In this document: one piece after another, positions 22,901 through 31,948 of the stretch | Position numbering within the stretch: position 1 is the first letter of the stretch | Layout: each line of letters starts with the position of its first letter | Assembly (NCBI GenBank): GCA_014382245.1 | Contig: JACNKC010000056.1 | Location: 1 to 54,115 of the forward strand | Direction of reading: 5' to 3' | DNA from: Pseudomonadota bacterium | GTDB lineage: Bacteria; Desulfobacterota; Binatia; UBA1149 | DNA: 54,115 bases | The notes under the pieces: model-generated | What the model saw: the letters and a program-made list of their open reading frames with translations, nothing else | Told to the model about the DNA's origin: nothing | Databases searched by the model: none | Position numbers and translations under genes: made by a program

Positions 22901-24454
22901 CTAAACGATTCGCGAGTTGCTGTTACCCCAGTAGCGGTCCTTGAGCAGGCGCTTGTAGAGCTTGCCGTTGGGGTGGCGTGGCAGCTCGGCTTCAAAGTCC
23001 ACCGAGCGCGGACACTTGATGGCGCTCAGCCGCTCGCGGCAGAAGGCAAGTAGTTCCTCCTCGAGCTCGGGGCCGGCGCTGTCCACGTCGGCCGGCTGCA
23101 CGACGGCCTTCACCTCTTCTCCGAAGTCTTCGTTGGGCACGCCGAAGACGGCCACGTCGACTACCCCGGGGTGGGTGATGAGTACGTTTTCGGTCTCCTG
23201 GGGGTACACGTTGACCCCGCCGGTGATGATCATATAAGCCTTGCGGTCAGTGAGGTAGAGGTAGCCGTCTTCGTCGAGGTAGCCCACGTCGCCCAGCGTT
23301 GACCAGCCCTGATCGTTGTACGCGTCGGCGGTCTTTTCGGGGGCATTGTGGTATTCGAACTTGCCGCCGCCGCCGAAGTAGACCATGCCGGTCTCGCCCG
23401 TGGGCAGTTCCTTGCCGTCATCGTCCACGATGTGCAGCTCGCCCAGCAAGGGGCTTCCCACCGAGCCACGGTGGGCGAGCCACTGCGGGCTGTCGATGGC
23501 CGTCAGTCCGTTGCCCTCGGTGCCGCCGTAATACTCGTAGAGCACCGGCCCCCACCAGTCGATCATTTGTTCCTTGATGGCTACCGGGCAGGGCGCCGCC
23601 GCGTGTATGGCCACGCGCAACGACGAAGTGTCGTGGCGGTCGCGTTCGCCCTGCTCGAGCTTGAGCATGCGCACGAACATTGTCGGTACCCACTGGCTGC
23701 AGGTCACGCGGTATTTTTCTATCAGCGCCAGCGATTGCTCGGCGGAAAAATTTTCCATGATGATGCAGGTCGCGCCCAAGCGCAGGAGGCTCATGGTGAA
23801 CCTCAGCGGCGCGGCGTGGTACAGCGGCGCCGGCGACAGGTAGACGTCGTCGCTCGAGAAACCGTACAGGATCGTCACCATGCCGACGAGCGGATTGGGC
23901 GTGCCTGCTGGCTTGTTCGGCAGCGGCACGCGCACGCCCTTGGGCCGGCCGGTGGTGCCCGAGGAGTAGAGCATGTCGGCACCCTCGGTCTCGTTGTCGA
24001 CGGCCGTGGCGGGTTGTGCGGCCACGGCGTCCTCGAAGGATTCGTAGCCGCCTGTTGCGCCGCCAACCATGAACGAGCGTTCCGCGGCCGGCAGCTTGCC
24101 GACCAGGTCGCCAGCCACCTCGGCCTTGGCCCGCGAAGTGAAAAACGCGCGCGCACCGCAGTCGTTGACTATGTATTCCACCTCGGGGGCCGTAAGGCGC
24201 GAACTGATGGCGGTGTAGTAAAGCCCGCTGCGCTGCGCCGCCCAGCAGATTTCAAGGAAACGATCGTTGTTCTCCATGAAGATGGCTATGCCATCGCCTT
24301 GCTCCAGTCCCATGGATTTCAGCAGCTGGGCCACGCGGTTGCTGCGTTCGTTGAGCTCGCGGTAACTGACCGACAGGCCGCTGTCGGCCATGATGAAGGC
24401 CGGCTTGTCGGGGGTCCGTTGTGCCCAGGTGGCCGGGTAGAGTTTTTCGTCCAC
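22901..24454 (-). CDS. Fatty-acyl-CoA synthetase (AMP-binding, FadD-like)
   Basis: Activates a carboxylic acid to its CoA thioester with ATP. The 517-residue protein has the adenylation motifs in order: MLYSSGTTGRPKGV (P-loop, about 163-176), YYGGTEGNG (about 305-313), LGDVGYLDEDGYLYLTDR (about 390-407), and the C-terminal catalytic Lys in PRHPNGKLYKR (about 498-508). The start is a GTG with a GGAG site 10 bases upstream. It lies beside the acyl-CoA dehydrogenase genes and supplies substrate for that pathway. Similar enzymes act on fatty acids, steroid side chains or aromatic acids, so the substrate is unresolved. Confidence 0.92.
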   Translation of the reverse strand: MDEKLYPATWAQRTPDKPAFIMADSGLSVSYRELNERSNRVAQLLKSMGLEQGDGIAIFMENNDRFLEICWAAQRSGLYYTAISSRLTAPEVEYIVNDCGARAFFTSRAKAEVAGDLVGKLPAAERSFMVGGATGGYESFEDAVAAQPATAVDNETEGADMLYSSGTTGRPKGVRVPLPNKPAGTPNPLVGMVTILYGFSSDDVYLSPAPLYHAAPLRFTMSLLRLGATCIIMENFSAEQSLALIEKYRVTCSQWVPTMFVRMLKLEQGERDRHDTSSLRVAIHAAAPCPVAIKEQMIDWWGPVLYEYYGGTEGNGLTAIDSPQWLAHRGSVGSPLLGELHIVDDDGKELPTGETGMVYFGGGGKFEYHNAPEKTADAYNDQGWSTLGDVGYLDEDGYLYLTDRKAYMIITGGVNVYPQETENVLITHPGVVDVAVFGVPNEDFGEEVKAVVQPADVDSAGPELEEELLAFCRERLSAIKCPRSVDFEAELPRHPNGKLYKRLLKDRYWGNSNSRIV

Positions 24455-24476
24455 TTTGTAGTTCTCCTTTTACTTT

Positions 24477-24677
24477 CTACTGTTGTTGCCCGGCGGTTTC
24501 AGCGGCGGCCTTGAGCGCCTCGTCCATTACACGCAGCCCCTTGTCTATGTCTTCGCGGTAGGTTCGCTCGATGAGCCCTGAAAGCGGGCCCGCCACGAGC
24601 CGGCCCTCGGCCCATGCCGACGGCGGTGGTGGTTGTGCTCCTCCCTGGCGCCGGGCGTGGCCATTCCGATTGTGCAT
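24477..24677 (-). pseudogene. Possible 5'-truncated SRPBCC-type remnant or small ORF
   Basis: A 66-codon frame upstream of the acyl-CoA synthetase gene. Its C-terminal 40 residues (GPLSGLIERTYREDIDKGLRVMD...) look like the last helix of START/polyketide-cyclase (SRPBCC) proteins, while the first 25 residues are low-complexity and unlike that family. It may be the 3' end of a lost gene, since it ends 22 bases before the synthetase start and shares its strand. It could also be a small gene of its own. Low confidence. Confidence 0.3.
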
Positions 24678-24742
24678 AGAGTGAGTTGTAATGCCGCGTG
24701 GGTCTTGTGTCGAGGGAGCGGTGCCACTACGGTCTGCGCGTC

Positions 24743-25369
24743 GTGGCCATCAAGCTCTACTCAACCACCTACTGCCCCTACGCGTGGCGCTCGCGCATCG
24801 TGCTGCACGAAAAGGGCGTGGAGTTTGAAACCTTCGAGGTCGACCTGCGCGACAAGCAGGAAGACTTTCTCGAGGTTTCGCCCAGGGGCCTGGTGCCTGT
24901 CATGGTGCACGACGACACCACTATTGCCGAGTCGATGACCATCAACGAGTACCTCGAAGAGTTTTATCCCGAGCCACCCCTCATGGGCGATGGCCCAATA
25001 GAGCGGGCGGCGGTGAGGTCGGCGATAGTGGACCTCAACTTCAACCGCAGTCGTCCGCTGGCGCGCCTGGCGTCGATGTTGTTCTACGGTCGCGAGAAGC
25101 GCGACGAGAGTGTCATCGAGCAGCAATCGGCGCGGTGGAACCGCTATCTCGACGATCTCGAGCAGCACTTCAGTGATAACGAGTGGCTGGCCACCGATAA
25201 GTTCAGCATGGCCGACCTCAGCCTTTACCCCACCGAGTTGGTGACGCGCATCGGCTTTCAGTTGGGCGGTGACCGCGAGCGGCCGGCGCTGGACAGCTGG
25301 CGCGAGCGCGTGCAGGCGCGCGAGTCGGTCCAGGCAACAGCGCCCGAAGGCTTCGGCACGGCTGCCTGA
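24743..25369 (+). CDS. Glutathione S-transferase family protein
   Basis: A 208-residue protein with an N-terminal thioredoxin-fold domain (IKLYSTTYCPYAWRSRIVL, residues 3-21) and a helical C-terminal domain containing the family signature WLATDKFSMADLSLYPTE. The cis-Pro region is RGLVPVM and the glutathione gamma-glutamyl binding block is AESMTINEYLEE. The CPYAWR sequence has a catalytic Cys, as in omega/zeta-like or disulfide-exchange GSTs, rather than a Tyr. GTG 24743 is chosen because the domain starts immediately; an earlier GTG at 24698 is also open. Convergent with the large cytochrome gene. Confidence 0.88.
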   Translation: MAIKLYSTTYCPYAWRSRIVLHEKGVEFETFEVDLRDKQEDFLEVSPRGLVPVMVHDDTTIAESMTINEYLEEFYPEPPLMGDGPIERAAVRSAIVDLNFNRSRPLARLASMLFYGREKRDESVIEQQSARWNRYLDDLEQHFSDNEWLATDKFSMADLSLYPTELVTRIGFQLGGDRERPALDSWRERVQARESVQATAPEGFGTAA

Positions 25370-25402
25370 AGCGCACACCCCTGCCGGGCCGAAAACTTCC
25401 GC

Positions 25403-28400
25403 TTAGCGACAGCGCAGGGTTTTGCCGTTAGAAGACGTTGCGCAGGGCGGCGTCGGTCCCGTCCAGAAATCGTCGCCCACGGTCATCGTTATTTCGAATT
25501 CCGACACGCCGGTGGCCCCGCTCGCGTCGGTGTCCTTGGCGATGATCTTGACCTTGAAGGGGTTGCCCGAAATTCCCAGCGTCACCCTCGAAAGGCCCGA
25601 AGCGTGGGGAATCCCTCGCTGGGCTTTCCAACGCCACTTGCTACCCCTCAGTTGCCAGCCCGGATCGCCGGCGTCGATGGTCGTCTGGATGGCAACCACG
25701 TTGCCTACCTCGAGCAGTACCGTGAAATCCTCGTTTGAAGGCGTGAACGACGCCCCGCTACCGTCGAGCGCATCGCTCTTGAGCACGATCTTGTGCTGTC
25801 CGGGGGGGCGGTTAAGGCGCGAAGCCTTCAGTATCCTGGTGTGGAAGACTCCGTTGGCACTGCTGCAGCCGCTTTCGTCAAAGCTGCAGTCGACCGCGCA
25901 GGCCAGCGCGCCGCCCGAGTAGCCCAGGCCGATGCAAGTCTGTCCGCCGAGATCATTGCCGTCGCAGGCTTCTGCACCCTCGCGCACGCCGTCGCCGCAC
26001 ACGGGCGGGCTCGTGCAGCCGCTTTCGTCAAAGCTGCAGTCGACCGCGCAGGCCAGCGCGCCGCCCGAGTAGCCCAGGCCGATGCAAGTCTGTCCGCCGA
26101 GATCATTGCCGTCGCAGGCTTCTGCACCCTCGCGCACGCCGTCGCCGCACACGGGCGGTGCCGGGGGCGTGCTGTTGGGATCTGCGGGGTCTGAGCCCGC
26201 CCGGGTTTCGGTGGTGTCGAAGAAGCCGTCTTCGTCACGATCGAGGGCCAGGCGCGTGCCCGAGCCGGGGGGCACACAGGTGTAAGTTATTTCCTGGCCG
26301 GCGACAGTCGCGAGAAGCCGTACGTCGTCGGCTGCCATGGCCGGCTCGCCGTTGATGTCGAGGGAAAACGTTCCGCCGTTAACGTAAAGCGCGCCGCGTT
26401 GCTCGCCCGCCAGCGTTCCCCTGGCCACGAGCTCGCAGTCGCCGGCTTCGTCTCGGGCAATGAGCAGGGCTATGCGGTCAACTATGGCCTGGGAGTTGAG
26501 GTTGGTGGGCGTGGCCGTCAGCTGCTGGCCCACGGCCGGGGCCAGGCCGGTGTCGAACGCGAGCATGAAGGCTTCGAGCTGGCGCTGCTCGACGTCGTTG
26601 ACCTGGAACACCGGTGCCGCGAAGAAATCGAAGAGCGTCGGGATGGCACCGTCGTGCAGGAATCCGCTTTCGGCCACCTGCGGTCCGGCGGCGTTGAACT
26701 CGCCGAGCTTGTCGTAGGCGTTGCGAAGATGGGGTACCTTGAATTCCTGCGACTCGCCTTCAAAGGTCGAAAATCCACCGGTGCCGAGCGGCAGGTTGTG
26801 GCAGCCTTCGCAGGTGGCGATGACGTCGTGGTTGCCGTTCACGAAAAGATTGGCCCCGGCGGCCTGCTGGGCGGTGAGGCTGCCGTCGAGATTGGCCACC
26901 GGGTTTGGCGGGTAGCGCACCTGCAGGATGAAATCGGTGTAGGCCTGCATCTGTTGGGCCGTGAGCGGCAGGGCCGTGCCCATGAGGCCCACGAAGGCAC
27001 CGTTGAACTGCTTGAAGCTGAGGTCCTCGTTGAGCGGATCGCCGGTGCCGCCGTTGCGGTCGCCGCGCCAGTGCATGGAGCCGGCGCCGTCCATGCCCCT
27101 GAGGCTCTGCGTGGTCATCGGGCCCTTGGCGGGGTGAAAGGGATCGCCGCTGCCTATGATGGGAAACGGGTTGGGGTTGGGCTCCAGCTGGCCGAAGGGG
27201 TCGCCGAGGTTCCAGGCCTTGCGATCCATGTCAGCCGAGAAGTGACAGGTGGCACAGGAGTTGTCGCCGTGTCCCGAGGTGAGCGTGGTGTCGTAGAGAA
27301 AGCGCCGGCCGTCGCGCACGCTGGCCGGTTCGGGGTCGTAGCCCAGGGCCACGGTGCCCAGCTCGCTGGCGCTGCCGGTGTCCACCAGCGATATGGTCTT
27401 GTCAAAAAGGTTGAGCACGTACAGCCGCGAGTGCCCCTCGTGCAGGGCTACTCCCACGGGGCCCGCGCCCACGGTTATGCGATTGGTCACGGTGCCGGTG
27501 GCGTCTATCTCGCCCACCAGGCCTGAACCGAAGGCCGCTATCCAGGCCCGCGTGCCCGCCGCGTTGAAGACGAGGTCGAGCGGCATGCCGAGGCTGTCGG
27601 CTCGTTCCGACGGCGGGCCGGGGCTGGTGGAATAGTCAACGTGGGGGTTGAGGTGAACCGCCGCCGGCGTGCTGCCGCTTATGATGCTGACCCGCTGCTC
27701 GGCGATGTGGCCGCGCAGCACCGGCTCGAAGCGCACGTGGTTGCGCGCGTCCTGGTTGGTGACGTAAACGTCGCCCGTGGCCGGGTTGACGGCCATGTTG
27801 AACAGCATGGAGCCCACCCCGGTGGCAAAGCCGGTTTCAACCGGCGGGTCGGAGTCGGCGTCTATGGCAAACACGTCTTGGTCGGGCAGGTCGAAGGGCA
27901 CAAAAGAACTCCAGTCGCGGCCGTCGGCGTCGAGCCAGTTGCCCGAGCCATCAAACTTGAGGATCAGCCCGGTCTCGGGCTGGTTGGGCGTTGAGCCTGG
28001 CGGAAATGAAGCCGCACCGCCGTTGGGTGTGACCAGCACTTCGGGTATGACAATCGTCTGGCTGCCCGAGTGCAGTATGGCCGCGTACACGGTCGAGCCA
28101 TCGGGCGTGACGGCCAGCGCGCGCGGCTTGTCGCCGAACAGCACCACGACGTCCGCTTGCGCGGAGGGCGTGTCGGCATCAATGACCCACACGTCGCTGC
28201 GGCCTACGCCGGGGGTTGTGAGTTGCGGATCAAAGGGCAGGGCCTGGCCGCGATGCGCGCAGGCCACGAAGATCTTGTTGCCCGCGCTGCCACCCACCAC
28301 GATGTCGCGCGGCTCGTCCCCGACCAGGATCGTGGCCACCACTCGCGCGGTGGCGGGGTTGCTCACGTCGACCAGGCTGACACTGTCCGACAGGTGGTTG

Positions 28401-28729
28401 GATACCCACAGCTGGTTGTTGCCACGAGCGGCCAGCGCCACCGGCTCGAGTCCAACCGCTACCACACCGGCACGGGCCAGGCTGCCGTCGCCCAACACGT
28501 CGAAGATCTCGACGCGGTTGTCGTGGGTGTTGGCGGCGTACAGCCGGGTGCCGTCGGCCGACAACGCCAGCGGGCGAACAGGTACCGACTCGAACAGGGT
28601 GTATGATCCCTGGGCGAATACAGGCACCGCAACAAGCAGCAGTGAGACAGACAGCGCCAGTGTACCCAGGAGGCGGGGCGCTGGGGCAATGCGACGGGGG
28701 CCAAACGCTGGGCGACGGTTGTGCGGCAT
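25403..28729 (-). CDS. Secreted beta-propeller / di-heme cytochrome c peroxidase-like protein with Cys-rich repeats
   Basis: A 1108-residue secreted protein. ATG 28729 starts an Arg-rich signal peptide with a core LLGTLALSVSLLLVAVPVFA. Residues about 35-470 are a YncE-type beta-propeller (repeated LALSADGTRLYAAN-like strands). Residues about 480-800 resemble di-heme cytochrome c peroxidase/MauG proteins, with heme motifs C492-ATC-H496 and C640-EGC-H644 and the block MTTQSLRGMDGAGSMHWRGDRNG. Two identical Cys-rich repeats (about 858-955) follow, encoded by a perfect 144-bp duplication. The last 145 residues are the recurring secreted module (SKWRWKAQRG, LSRVTLG, VKIIAKDT). A periplasmic or outer-surface redox role is likely; whether it is peroxidase, oxidase or electron conduit is open. 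Confidence 0.82.
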   Translation of the reverse strand: MPHNRRPAFGPRRIAPAPRLLGTLALSVSLLLVAVPVFAQGSYTLFESVPVRPLALSADGTRLYAANTHDNRVEIFDVLGDGSLARAGVVAVGLEPVALAARGNNQLWVSNHLSDSVSLVDVSNPATARVVATILVGDEPRDIVVGGSAGNKIFVACAHRGQALPFDPQLTTPGVGRSDVWVIDADTPSAQADVVVLFGDKPRALAVTPDGSTVYAAILHSGSQTIVIPEVLVTPNGGAASFPPGSTPNQPETGLILKFDGSGNWLDADGRDWSSFVPFDLPDQDVFAIDADSDPPVETGFATGVGSMLFNMAVNPATGDVYVTNQDARNHVRFEPVLRGHIAEQRVSIISGSTPAAVHLNPHVDYSTSPGPPSERADSLGMPLDLVFNAAGTRAWIAAFGSGLVGEIDATGTVTNRITVGAGPVGVALHEGHSRLYVLNLFDKTISLVDTGSASELGTVALGYDPEPASVRDGRRFLYDTTLTSGHGDNSCATCHFSADMDRKAWNLGDPFGQLEPNPNPFPIIGSGDPFHPAKGPMTTQSLRGMDGAGSMHWRGDRNGGTGDPLNEDLSFKQFNGAFVGLMGTALPLTAQQMQAYTDFILQVRYPPNPVANLDGSLTAQQAAGANLFVNGNHDVIATCEGCHNLPLGTGGFSTFEGESQEFKVPHLRNAYDKLGEFNAAGPQVAESGFLHDGAIPTLFDFFAAPVFQVNDVEQRQLEAFMLAFDTGLAPAVGQQLTATPTNLNSQAIVDRIALLIARDEAGDCELVARGTLAGEQRGALYVNGGTFSLDINGEPAMAADDVRLLATVAGQEITYTCVPPGSGTRLALDRDEDGFFDTTETRAGSDPADPNSTPPAPPVCGDGVREGAEACDGNDLGGQTCIGLGYSGGALACAVDCSFDESGCTSPPVCGDGVREGAEACDGNDLGGQTCIGLGYSGGALACAVDCSFDESGCSSANGVFHTRILKASRLNRPPGQHKIVLKSDALDGSGASFTPSNEDFTVLLEVGNVVAIQTTIDAGDPGWQLRGSKWRWKAQRGIPHASGLSRVTLGISGNPFKVKIIAKDTDASGATGVSEFEITMTVGDDFWTGPTPPCATSSNGKTLRCR
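25865..26158. repeat. Perfect 144-bp tandem duplication (period 150 bp)
   Basis: Positions 25865-26008 and 26015-26158 are identical over all 144 bases that I compared. They lie in frame in the cytochrome gene and encode two copies of a Cys-rich repeat (VCGDGVREGAEACDGNDLGG and following). Complete identity at synonymous sites means a very recent duplication or gene conversion. Confidence 0.9.
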
Positions 28730-28940
28730 GCCCGTATTTACAACGCACGCGGGGTGTTTCGCAAGAGCAAATAGCGCTTTGCCCTGCCCCGGAGACTGGA
28801 AACAGCTTCTGCGCTTGGATAAACACTCGTAGTCGGCCCTGTTATATCTGTCGCCGCGCGAGTATATTCCCCGGCTCGACCGGGGGGGCGCAGCGCCGGT
28901 AGAGCAGGACCAGGGGTCCGCAAAGGAGATCAAACAAGAC

Positions 28941-30173
28941 ATGGGAAACGCTTATATTCTTGACGCCGTCCGCACGCCCAGGGGCAAGGGCAAGTCCTCG
29001 GGCCGCCTGCACGAAACCCACCCCCAGGAGCTGCTTGCAACCTGCCTGAGGGCGCTTCCCGAACGCAGCGACTTCGACCCGCGCGAGGTCGAGGACGTGG
29101 TCGTGGGCTGCGTGACCGAGACCGGTGAGCAGGGTGGCTGCGTCGCCCGGCACTCGGTGCTGGCCGCGCAGTGGCCGCAGGAAGTAACCGGCGTGTCGCT
29201 CAACCGCTACTGCGGCAGCGGTCAGCAGGCCGTCAACTTTGCCATGATGGGCTGCGCGGCCGGTTTCCAGGATCTCGTGGTGGGCGGCGGCGTGGAGAGC
29301 ATGTCGAGGGTTCCCATGGGCGCCGACAAGTCGGGGCTGGACGGTCACAACCCGGCGCTTCGAGAGCTGCACCCCCTGGTGCCGCAGGGCATTTCGGCCG
29401 ACCTCATTGCCACCTGCGAGGGCTTTACCCGTGATGATTGCGACCAGTGGGCAGCTTCGAGCCAGGCCCGCTGCGAGCAGGCCGTGGCCGACGATCGTTT
29501 CGCCGCGAGCATGGTGCCGGTGTGCAACCCCGATGGCGAGGTCATGCTCGACCGCGACGAACACCCTCGACCAGGCACGACGGCCGAGAGCCTGGCTGCC
29601 CTGCCCCTGTCGTTCGACCAGATGGGCGACTACGTGCAGAAGGGCGACGAACTCAGCTTTGACCAGAAGGCGGTGTCGGTTTATCCCGAGCTGGACGGCA
29701 TCAAGCACGTGCACCACGCGGGCAACGCCAGCGGCATCGTCGACGGTGCCTCGGCGGTACTCGTGTGTTCGGACGCCTACCTGGCCGCCCATCCGGGCAG
29801 CAAGCCGCGTGCGCGCGTTGTATCGATGGCCACCATGGGCGACGAGCCGGTCATAATGCTCACCGCGCCGGCCCCGGCATCGCAGCTCGCGCTCAAGAAG
29901 GCCGGCATGACCTGGGACGATATCGATCTAGTGGAAGTCAACGAGGCCTTCGCCGCCGTAGTGCTCAAGTTTCTCAAGGAAACCGGCTATGACGGCGACA
30001 AGGTCAACGTCAACGGCGGGGCCATTGCCCTGGGTCACCCCCTGGGGGCCACTGGCGGCATGCTGATGGGTACGGCGCTCGACGAGCTCGAACGCCGCGA
30101 CGCGACCACGGCGCTGGTGACCATGTGTATAGGCGGCGGCATGGGCATAGCCACCGTCATAGAAAGAGTCTGA
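28941..30173 (+). CDS. fadA: Acetyl-CoA C-acyltransferase (thiolase)
   Basis: Cleaves 3-ketoacyl-CoA with CoA in the last step of beta-oxidation. The 410-residue thiolase has the nucleophile Cys91 in [11 protein letters not shown], the loop [26 protein letters not shown], the catalytic His in [16 protein letters not shown], and the second Cys in [10 protein letters not shown] strong AGGAG site lies 12 bases before the ATG. The next gene starts 13 bases after its stop, so the thiolase heads a four-gene unit with an F420-type oxidoreductase, a selenoprotein and a membrane protein. Confidence 0.93.
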   Translation: MGNAYILDAVRTPRGKGKSSGRLHETHPQELLATCLRALPERSDFDPREVEDVVVGCVTETGEQGGCVARHSVLAAQWPQEVTGVSLNRYCGSGQQAVNFAMMGCAAGFQDLVVGGGVESMSRVPMGADKSGLDGHNPALRELHPLVPQGISADLIATCEGFTRDDCDQWAASSQARCEQAVADDRFAASMVPVCNPDGEVMLDRDEHPRPGTTAESLAALPLSFDQMGDYVQKGDELSFDQKAVSVYPELDGIKHVHHAGNASGIVDGASAVLVCSDAYLAAHPGSKPRARVVSMATMGDEPVIMLTAPAPASQLALKKAGMTWDDIDLVEVNEAFAAVVLKFLKETGYDGDKVNVNGGAIALGHPLGATGGMLMGTALDELERRDATTALVTMCIGGGMGIATVIERV

Positions 30174-30185
30174 GGGGGAAGCAGG

Positions 30186-31106
30186 ATGAAGATAGGAATA
30201 TTTGCCGGTGGAGGAGAGTCCACTCTCGAGCAAGCAGTAGAGCGCATAGTACAGGCCGAGCGCGACGGTTTTGCGTCGGCGTGGCTGGCCAACATTTTTG
30301 CGCTCGACGCGCTCACGGTGCTGGCGCTGGCCGGCCGCGAGACTTCTCGCATAGAGCTCGGCACGGCCGTGGTGCCTACCTACCCGCGGCATCCGCACTC
30401 GCTGGCCCAGCAGGCGGCCACCGTCAACGCGGCCTGCGGCGGCCGCTTGTCGCTGGGCGTAGGGCGTAGTCACAAGCTGGTCATCGAAGACATGCTGGGC
30501 TTGACCTACGACAAGCCCATCGGCCACATGCGCGATTATCTCGAGGTGTTGCGCTCGCTGTCGGACACCGGCAACTGCGCTTACACGGGCGACCAGTACA
30601 CGGTCAACGCGCCCCTGCAGGTAGAGGAGGGGGTGGGTTTCGGCTTGTTCGTGGGCGCGCTCATGCCGCGCATGCTCGAACTTTGCGGCCAGCTCTGCGA
30701 AGGCACACTCACCTGGATGAGCGGTCCGAAGCACATCGAGAAGAACATCGCGCCGGTGCTCAACGCCGCGGCCTCGGCCGCCGGGCGGCCCGCGCCCCGG
30801 GTCATAGCGTCGTTGCCGGTCTGCGTGACCTCCGACGAAGCGCGCGCGCGCGAAGAGGCGGCGAGACTGTTTACCATCTACGGCAGCCTGCCGGTCTACA
30901 GGGCCTGCATGGACGAGGAGGGAGCCGACGGTCCGGCTGACCTCGCCCTGGTGGGTGATGCCGGGCAGGTGAAGGAGGCCATCAACAGGGTGCGCGACGC
31001 TGGCGCCACTGATTTTTACCCGGCGGTGTTTCCCTCGGGTGTCGAAGGCGAGGACTCCGAACGCGCGTCCTACGACCTGATGGCGTCACTGGGGGGCGAA
31101 GTCTGA
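30186..31106 (+). CDS. F420-dependent LLM-class oxidoreductase (TIGR03564-like)
   Basis: A 306-residue luciferase-like (beta/alpha)8 protein of the bacterial-luciferase/F420-dependent superfamily. Features are [19 protein letters not shown] at the N-terminus, [41 protein letters not shown], and a C-terminal segment with [16 protein letters not shown] typical of the group. The overall pattern is that of the MSMEG_4879-type F420 subfamily. F420 genes are not in the window. Its stop codon overlaps the proposed CTG start of the selenoprotein gene (bases CTGA), so the two are translationally coupled. Confidence 0.85.
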   Translation: MKIGIFAGGGESTLEQAVERIVQAERDGFASAWLANIFALDALTVLALAGRETSRIELGTAVVPTYPRHPHSLAQQAATVNAACGGRLSLGVGRSHKLVIEDMLGLTYDKPIGHMRDYLEVLRSLSDTGNCAYTGDQYTVNAPLQVEEGVGFGLFVGALMPRMLELCGQLCEGTLTWMSGPKHIEKNIAPVLNAAASAAGRPAPRVIASLPVCVTSDEARAREEAARLFTIYGSLPVYRACMDEEGADGPADLALVGDAGQVKEAINRVRDAGATDFYPAVFPSGVEGEDSERASYDLMASLGGEV

Positions 31107-31948
31107 AAACCGTAGACTACGTCGGGCGTACGCGTGAGCTCTACGAACCGCTGCCGGCTTACCGCTGGGTCGACAACAGCGGGGAGCCCGTGCCCTGGAC
31201 TCCGCTGTCGCGGCCGCTGGCCGAGTGCCGCGTGGCCCTCGCCGGTTCGGGCGGGGTGCACCTGCAGGGGCAGCAGGCGTTTCACTTCAGCGACGACACC
31301 AGCATTCGCGAGATCCCGGCCGACAGCGAAAGCGGCGACCTGCGCGTGTCGCATTTTGGCTACCCGGTGGGTGACGCGCGCAAAGATCCGAACTGCGTGT
31401 TTCCGCTTGAGCGGCTGCGCGAGCTCGCCGACCGGGACGTTATAGCCGGTGTCGCACCCACGGCCTTTACTTTCATGGGAGGCATATACTCGCATCGGCG
31501 GGTGGCCGAAGAGCTCATCCCTGCACTGCTCGATGGCCTGCGCAGCCAGGAGGTCGATCTTTTTCTGCTCGTGCCGGCTTGACCGGTGTGTCACCAGACC
31601 GTCGGTCTGGTTGCAAGGGCGGTGGAGGCGGCGGGCATAGCCACCATGACGGTATCGGTGGGCCTGGACATCACGCGCCTCGTGCGGCCACCGCGGACGG
31701 CGTTTCTCAATTATCCCATGGGCAACGAGACCGGCCGCCCCGGTCGCGCAGATGAACAACGGGTGATAGTGCAAAAGACTCTCGAGGCTGCCTTGAGCAT
31801 CAAGCAGGCCGGTGAGATAGTCGATCTCGGCATGACCATGGAAGGCGAGGCGCCGGGTGGCGGCCCGTGGCAGGACTGGGTGTACACCAAGGAGTTTCGC
31901 GATAGCTTGATGCGGTCGCGTTCGCAGATCGACGGAGGAAAACAATGA
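31103..31948 (+). CDS. Selenoprotein of the glycine/betaine/D-proline reductase subunit B (GrdB) family, Sec160
   Basis: A 281-residue protein read through an in-frame TGA at 31580-31582 as selenocysteine. Before it the frame reads VDYVGRTRELYEP, ECRVALAGSGGVHLQGQQAF, THFGY-like VSHFGYPVGDARKDPN and TFMGGIYSHRRVAEEL, all typical of GrdB/PrdB-family proteins. After it the frame continues PVCHQTVGLVARAVEAAG, NYPMGNETGRPG and MTMEGEAPGGGPWQDW. The redox motif is therefore U-x-x-C. A bacterial SECIS-like hairpin follows immediately. No ATG, GTG or TTG fits the conserved N-terminus; the best start is CTG 31103 overlapping the previous stop, while GTG 31190 would remove about 29 conserved residues. 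The reaction is unknown in this context: other GrdA/GrdE subunits are absent, so it may be a stand-alone thiol/selenol reductase. Confidence 0.85.
31593..31611 (+). promoter_or_regulatory. Bacterial SECIS-like stem-loop downstream of UGA
   Basis: ACCAGACC (31593-31600) and GGTCTGGT (31604-31611) form a perfect 8-bp stem with a 3-base loop GUC. The loop G lies 18 bases after the UGA at 31580-31582. Known bacterial SECIS elements have a small apical loop with a G in its first two positions, 16-37 bases from the UGA, and this hairpin meets each condition. SelB with Sec-tRNA should bind it. Confidence 0.82.

Noticed and set aside
31190-31582. The TGA at 31580 as a true stop, making two short genes or a pseudogene
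   Set aside because: Both halves align in one frame with one protein family, the codon falls in a redox U-x-x-C motif and a SECIS-like hairpin follows at the right distance.
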